From contig DAOTTW010000272.1 of assembly GCA_034437615.1 (NCBI GenBank), forward strand, positions 1 through 7,345: a stretch of 7,345 bases of DNA, in the 5' to 3' direction. How positions within the stretch are numbered: the stretch's first letter is position 1; every line of letters begins with the position of its first letter. Positions 5,551 to 7,345 of the stretch are shown one piece after another. Origin of the DNA: DAOTTW01 sp034437615. GTDB taxonomy: Bacteria > Chloroflexota > Anaerolineae > Aggregatilineales > Phototrophicaceae. Under the pieces are notes generated by a model that worked only from the letters and a program-made list of their open reading frames with translations, was not told the origin of the DNA and made no database searches. Both the position numbers and the translations under genes were made by a program.

Positions 5551-7239
5551 TTGTGGCCATCCTATGACATCATCTTGAATGCGAATACTGTGTCTAATCT
5601 ATTGCTGATAGCGCTTGCTTGTGCCTGGGGGGGCGGAGCACTTTTCCGCGTCTACAGACAAGCCCGATACTACCAGATTGAGGAATATAAGAGCGCTCGC
5701 TATGGTCGCTGGCTGCTCAGCCAACGTGAGAGGTGGCTACCGCAACGCGCCCTGCTATGGTCTGCGGTTGGTGTCGTCTTGGCATTTTTCACGGATAGTA
5801 TCCCTGGCCAAACGTCAATCCTGCCTTACATTCTGGCTACGGTTGCGGCGCTGGTCGCCGTCTGGCCGCCCGCTGAAAGCGAGATCAAGAAAGCGTTCAG
5901 GCCGACACCCCGCGCACAGCGCTTGCTAGGGGCTGCCTTCACGCTGACGGTTGTATTTCTGCTGCTGTTGATTGTTTTCATCACGCCCCTGGTCGGTGAT
6001 AGTGACCGCCTGCGTGCGGTCAGCACGGCATTCGCTGGCCTGCTGACGTTGTTGCTGGCTCCGGCCTGGCTGATGCTGGCTAACCTGCTGTTGGCCCCAA
6101 TTGAAGCACGCATCCGGCGGGGCTTCGTCAAGCAAGCACGCGCCGTAATGCAAGCTGTGCGCCCGAAGGTCATCGGCATAACGGGCAGCTACGGCAAGAC
6201 CACGACCAAGAACTTTCTGCGTGACATCCTGAATGGCCGCTATAAGACCTACGCTACGCCCAAGAGCTACAATACGATGATGGGCGTCAGTATGGCTATC
6301 AACAACGATCTGGCCGACGATTACAGCATCGAGTATTTCATCAGCGAGATGGGCGCATACATCCCCGGCGAAATCGCCCGCCTGTGTGACCTGACGCCGC
6401 CGGACATCGGCGTGATTATCGAAGTCGGCCCGCAACACCTGGAACGCTTCGGCTCACTGGAAAATATCGCCATCGCAAAGTATGAACTGATTAAAGCCGT
6501 GCCGAAAGACGGCTTAGGCGTCTTTAACTGGGATAACCCTTACATCCGCGACATGCTGGCGCGTGGCTACCCGGATAAGCGCATCGCCGTCAGCAAAACC
6601 CTGACGCCTGATGAGGCCAAAGGGCAAGGCGTGCGTTTCGTCGCAACGGATGTACAGCATGGGCTAGAGGGCTTGCGCTTTACGCTGCATGACACCCAAA
6701 CAGGGGCATCAGAGGCGCTACAGACGCCTGTGGTGGGTGAGCATAACGTGGTGAACCTGCTGCTGGCGGCGGCAGTCGCCGTGCATGAGGGCATGACGTT
6801 ACGTGATGTGGCCCTGCGTGCGCGTAGCCTGCAACCCGCCGAAAGTCGGCTCGTGCGGCAGACCACCGAAGCCGGTATTACGATCATCAACGACGCCTAC
6901 AGCGCCAACCCGGTTGGCGTCGTCAGCGCCCTGAAGGTGCTTGGGATGCATACAGGTGGTCGGCGCGTGCTGATTACACCCGGCATGGTAGAACTGGCCA
7001 ATTTGCATGAGCAGGAGAACAAGCGGCTCGGTCAAATTGCCACGCAATACGCCACTGATATTATCCTGGTCGGCGCGGTACAAACGCAGCCGATCCGCGA
7101 TGGCGTGTTGTCAGGGGGCTTCCCAACAGAACGCTTGCAAGTCGTTGAGCATTTATCCGAAGCTGTCGCGTGGTATCAGCAGCACCTGCGTAGCGGCGAC
7201 ACCGTGCTTTTCCTGAACGACCTGCCCGACACGTACTAG
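5551..7239 (+). CDS. MurF-type Mur ligase with N-terminal membrane domain
   Basis: A 562-residue ATP-dependent Mur ligase, by similarity UDP-MurNAc-tripeptide:D-Ala-D-Ala ligase, the last cytoplasmic peptide-adding step of peptidoglycan synthesis. Five hydrophobic segments lie at about 14-32, 67-81, 89-106, 125-147 and 158-181, in place of the usual soluble MurF substrate-binding domain. The catalytic part follows: P-loop GITGSYGKTTTK (209-220, K216), SYNTMMGVS, EMGAYIPGEIA (E266), GPQHLERFGS (H296), K310 in IAKYEL (the position carbamylated in Mur ligases), GEHNVVN (396-402), R433, DAYSANP (448-454) and TPGMVEL (476-482). Differences from textbook MurF are E291 where Asn is usual before VGP, Ser in DAYSANP, and TPGM for LGDM; these look like subfamily traits. 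The start is uncertain: TTG 5551 is the first in frame, TTG 5575 and GTG 5590 are alternatives, and none has a good ribosome binding site. Anchoring near lipid-linked precursors is inferred. Confidence 0.85.
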   Translation: MWPSYDIILNANTVSNLLLIALACAWGGGALFRVYRQARYYQIEEYKSARYGRWLLSQRERWLPQRALLWSAVGVVLAFFTDSIPGQTSILPYILATVAALVAVWPPAESEIKKAFRPTPRAQRLLGAAFTLTVVFLLLLIVFITPLVGDSDRLRAVSTAFAGLLTLLLAPAWLMLANLLLAPIEARIRRGFVKQARAVMQAVRPKVIGITGSYGKTTTKNFLRDILNGRYKTYATPKSYNTMMGVSMAINNDLADDYSIEYFISEMGAYIPGEIARLCDLTPPDIGVIIEVGPQHLERFGSLENIAIAKYELIKAVPKDGLGVFNWDNPYIRDMLARGYPDKRIAVSKTLTPDEAKGQGVRFVATDVQHGLEGLRFTLHDTQTGASEALQTPVVGEHNVVNLLLAAAVAVHEGMTLRDVALRARSLQPAESRLVRQTTEAGITIINDAYSANPVGVVSALKVLGMHTGGRRVLITPGMVELANLHEQENKRLGQIATQYATDIILVGAVQTQPIRDGVLSGGFPTERLQVVEHLSEAVAWYQQHLRSGDTVLFLNDLPDTY

Positions 7240-7241
7240 AT

Positions 7242-7345
7242 GTAATTACTCAGGTACGTGTCCCATTCTCAGTCGCCAGACGTTAAAACGTCCGGCTCCG
7301 GTAAGGACAAGCCTGCTCAAGCAGGCTGTGTGCAGCGTGCAATAG
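7242..7345 (+). repeat. R1 element, third copy, cut by the window end
   Basis: Starts with GTAATTACTCAGG (7242-7254), one base from the R1 terminal repeat, only two bases after the stop codon of the Mur ligase. From 7255 it matches the R1 copies to the window edge with four differences in 91 bases relative to the 2343-2530 copy. Two of these are in the loop of the AGCCTGC/GCAGGCT hairpin (TTTA becomes TCAA) while the stem is unchanged. The remaining two hairpins and the far end lie outside the window. Confidence 0.75.

Noticed and set aside
5926..6438. 170-codon minus-strand open frame inside the Mur ligase gene
   Set aside because: It overlaps the P-loop and EMGA motifs of a clear Mur ligase, and the translated product is Gln-rich and low in complexity with no domain.

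Overview
The window looks like a bacterial chromosome segment of moderately high GC. The likeliest source is Chloroflexota (Anaerolineae-like). This is an inference from three things: the style of the two alkaline-phosphatase-superfamily proteins, the Mur ligase with an N-terminal membrane domain and a ...LPDTY C-terminus, and intergenic DNA full of short hairpins. No rRNA, tRNA, CRISPR array, transposase or phage gene is visible, so the placement is tentative. All five genes are on the + strand.

Region by region: (1) 2-886 is the C-terminal part of a family 5 ABC solute-binding protein, cut by the window edge. A GC-rich hairpin separates it from (2) 952-2214, a secreted-phosphodiester/phosphatase-fold (alkaline phosphatase superfamily) metalloenzyme with a Ser nucleophile, probably in the same operon. 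(3) 2215-3007 is almost entirely repeat DNA. It is a mosaic of two palindromic element families, named R1 and R2 here. Two R1 copies face each other and form a ~158-bp near-perfect inverted repeat. (4) 3008-4357 is a second alkaline-phosphatase-superfamily enzyme with a Thr nucleophile, behind its own sigma70-type promoter. (5) 4358-4643 holds a near-complete R2 copy. (6) 4644-5447 is an alpha/beta hydrolase. (7) 5551-7239 is a MurF-type ligase with five predicted transmembrane segments, behind a strong consensus-like promoter. (8) From 7242 to the window end is a third R1 copy, starting two bases after the Mur ligase stop.

Functionally the left half looks like uptake of an organic solute coupled to hydrolysis of a phospho-compound. 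The right half belongs to cell-wall precursor synthesis. The second phosphatase-fold enzyme and the hydrolase have no certain substrate.

The most unusual content is intergenic. R1 is a ~188-bp element with perfect 15-bp terminal inverted repeats and an internal string of four tetraloop hairpins. It has no coding capacity under selection and it nests with R2, whose ends are nearly the same. This resembles a non-autonomous, MITE- or REP/BIME-like family spreading within intergenic space.
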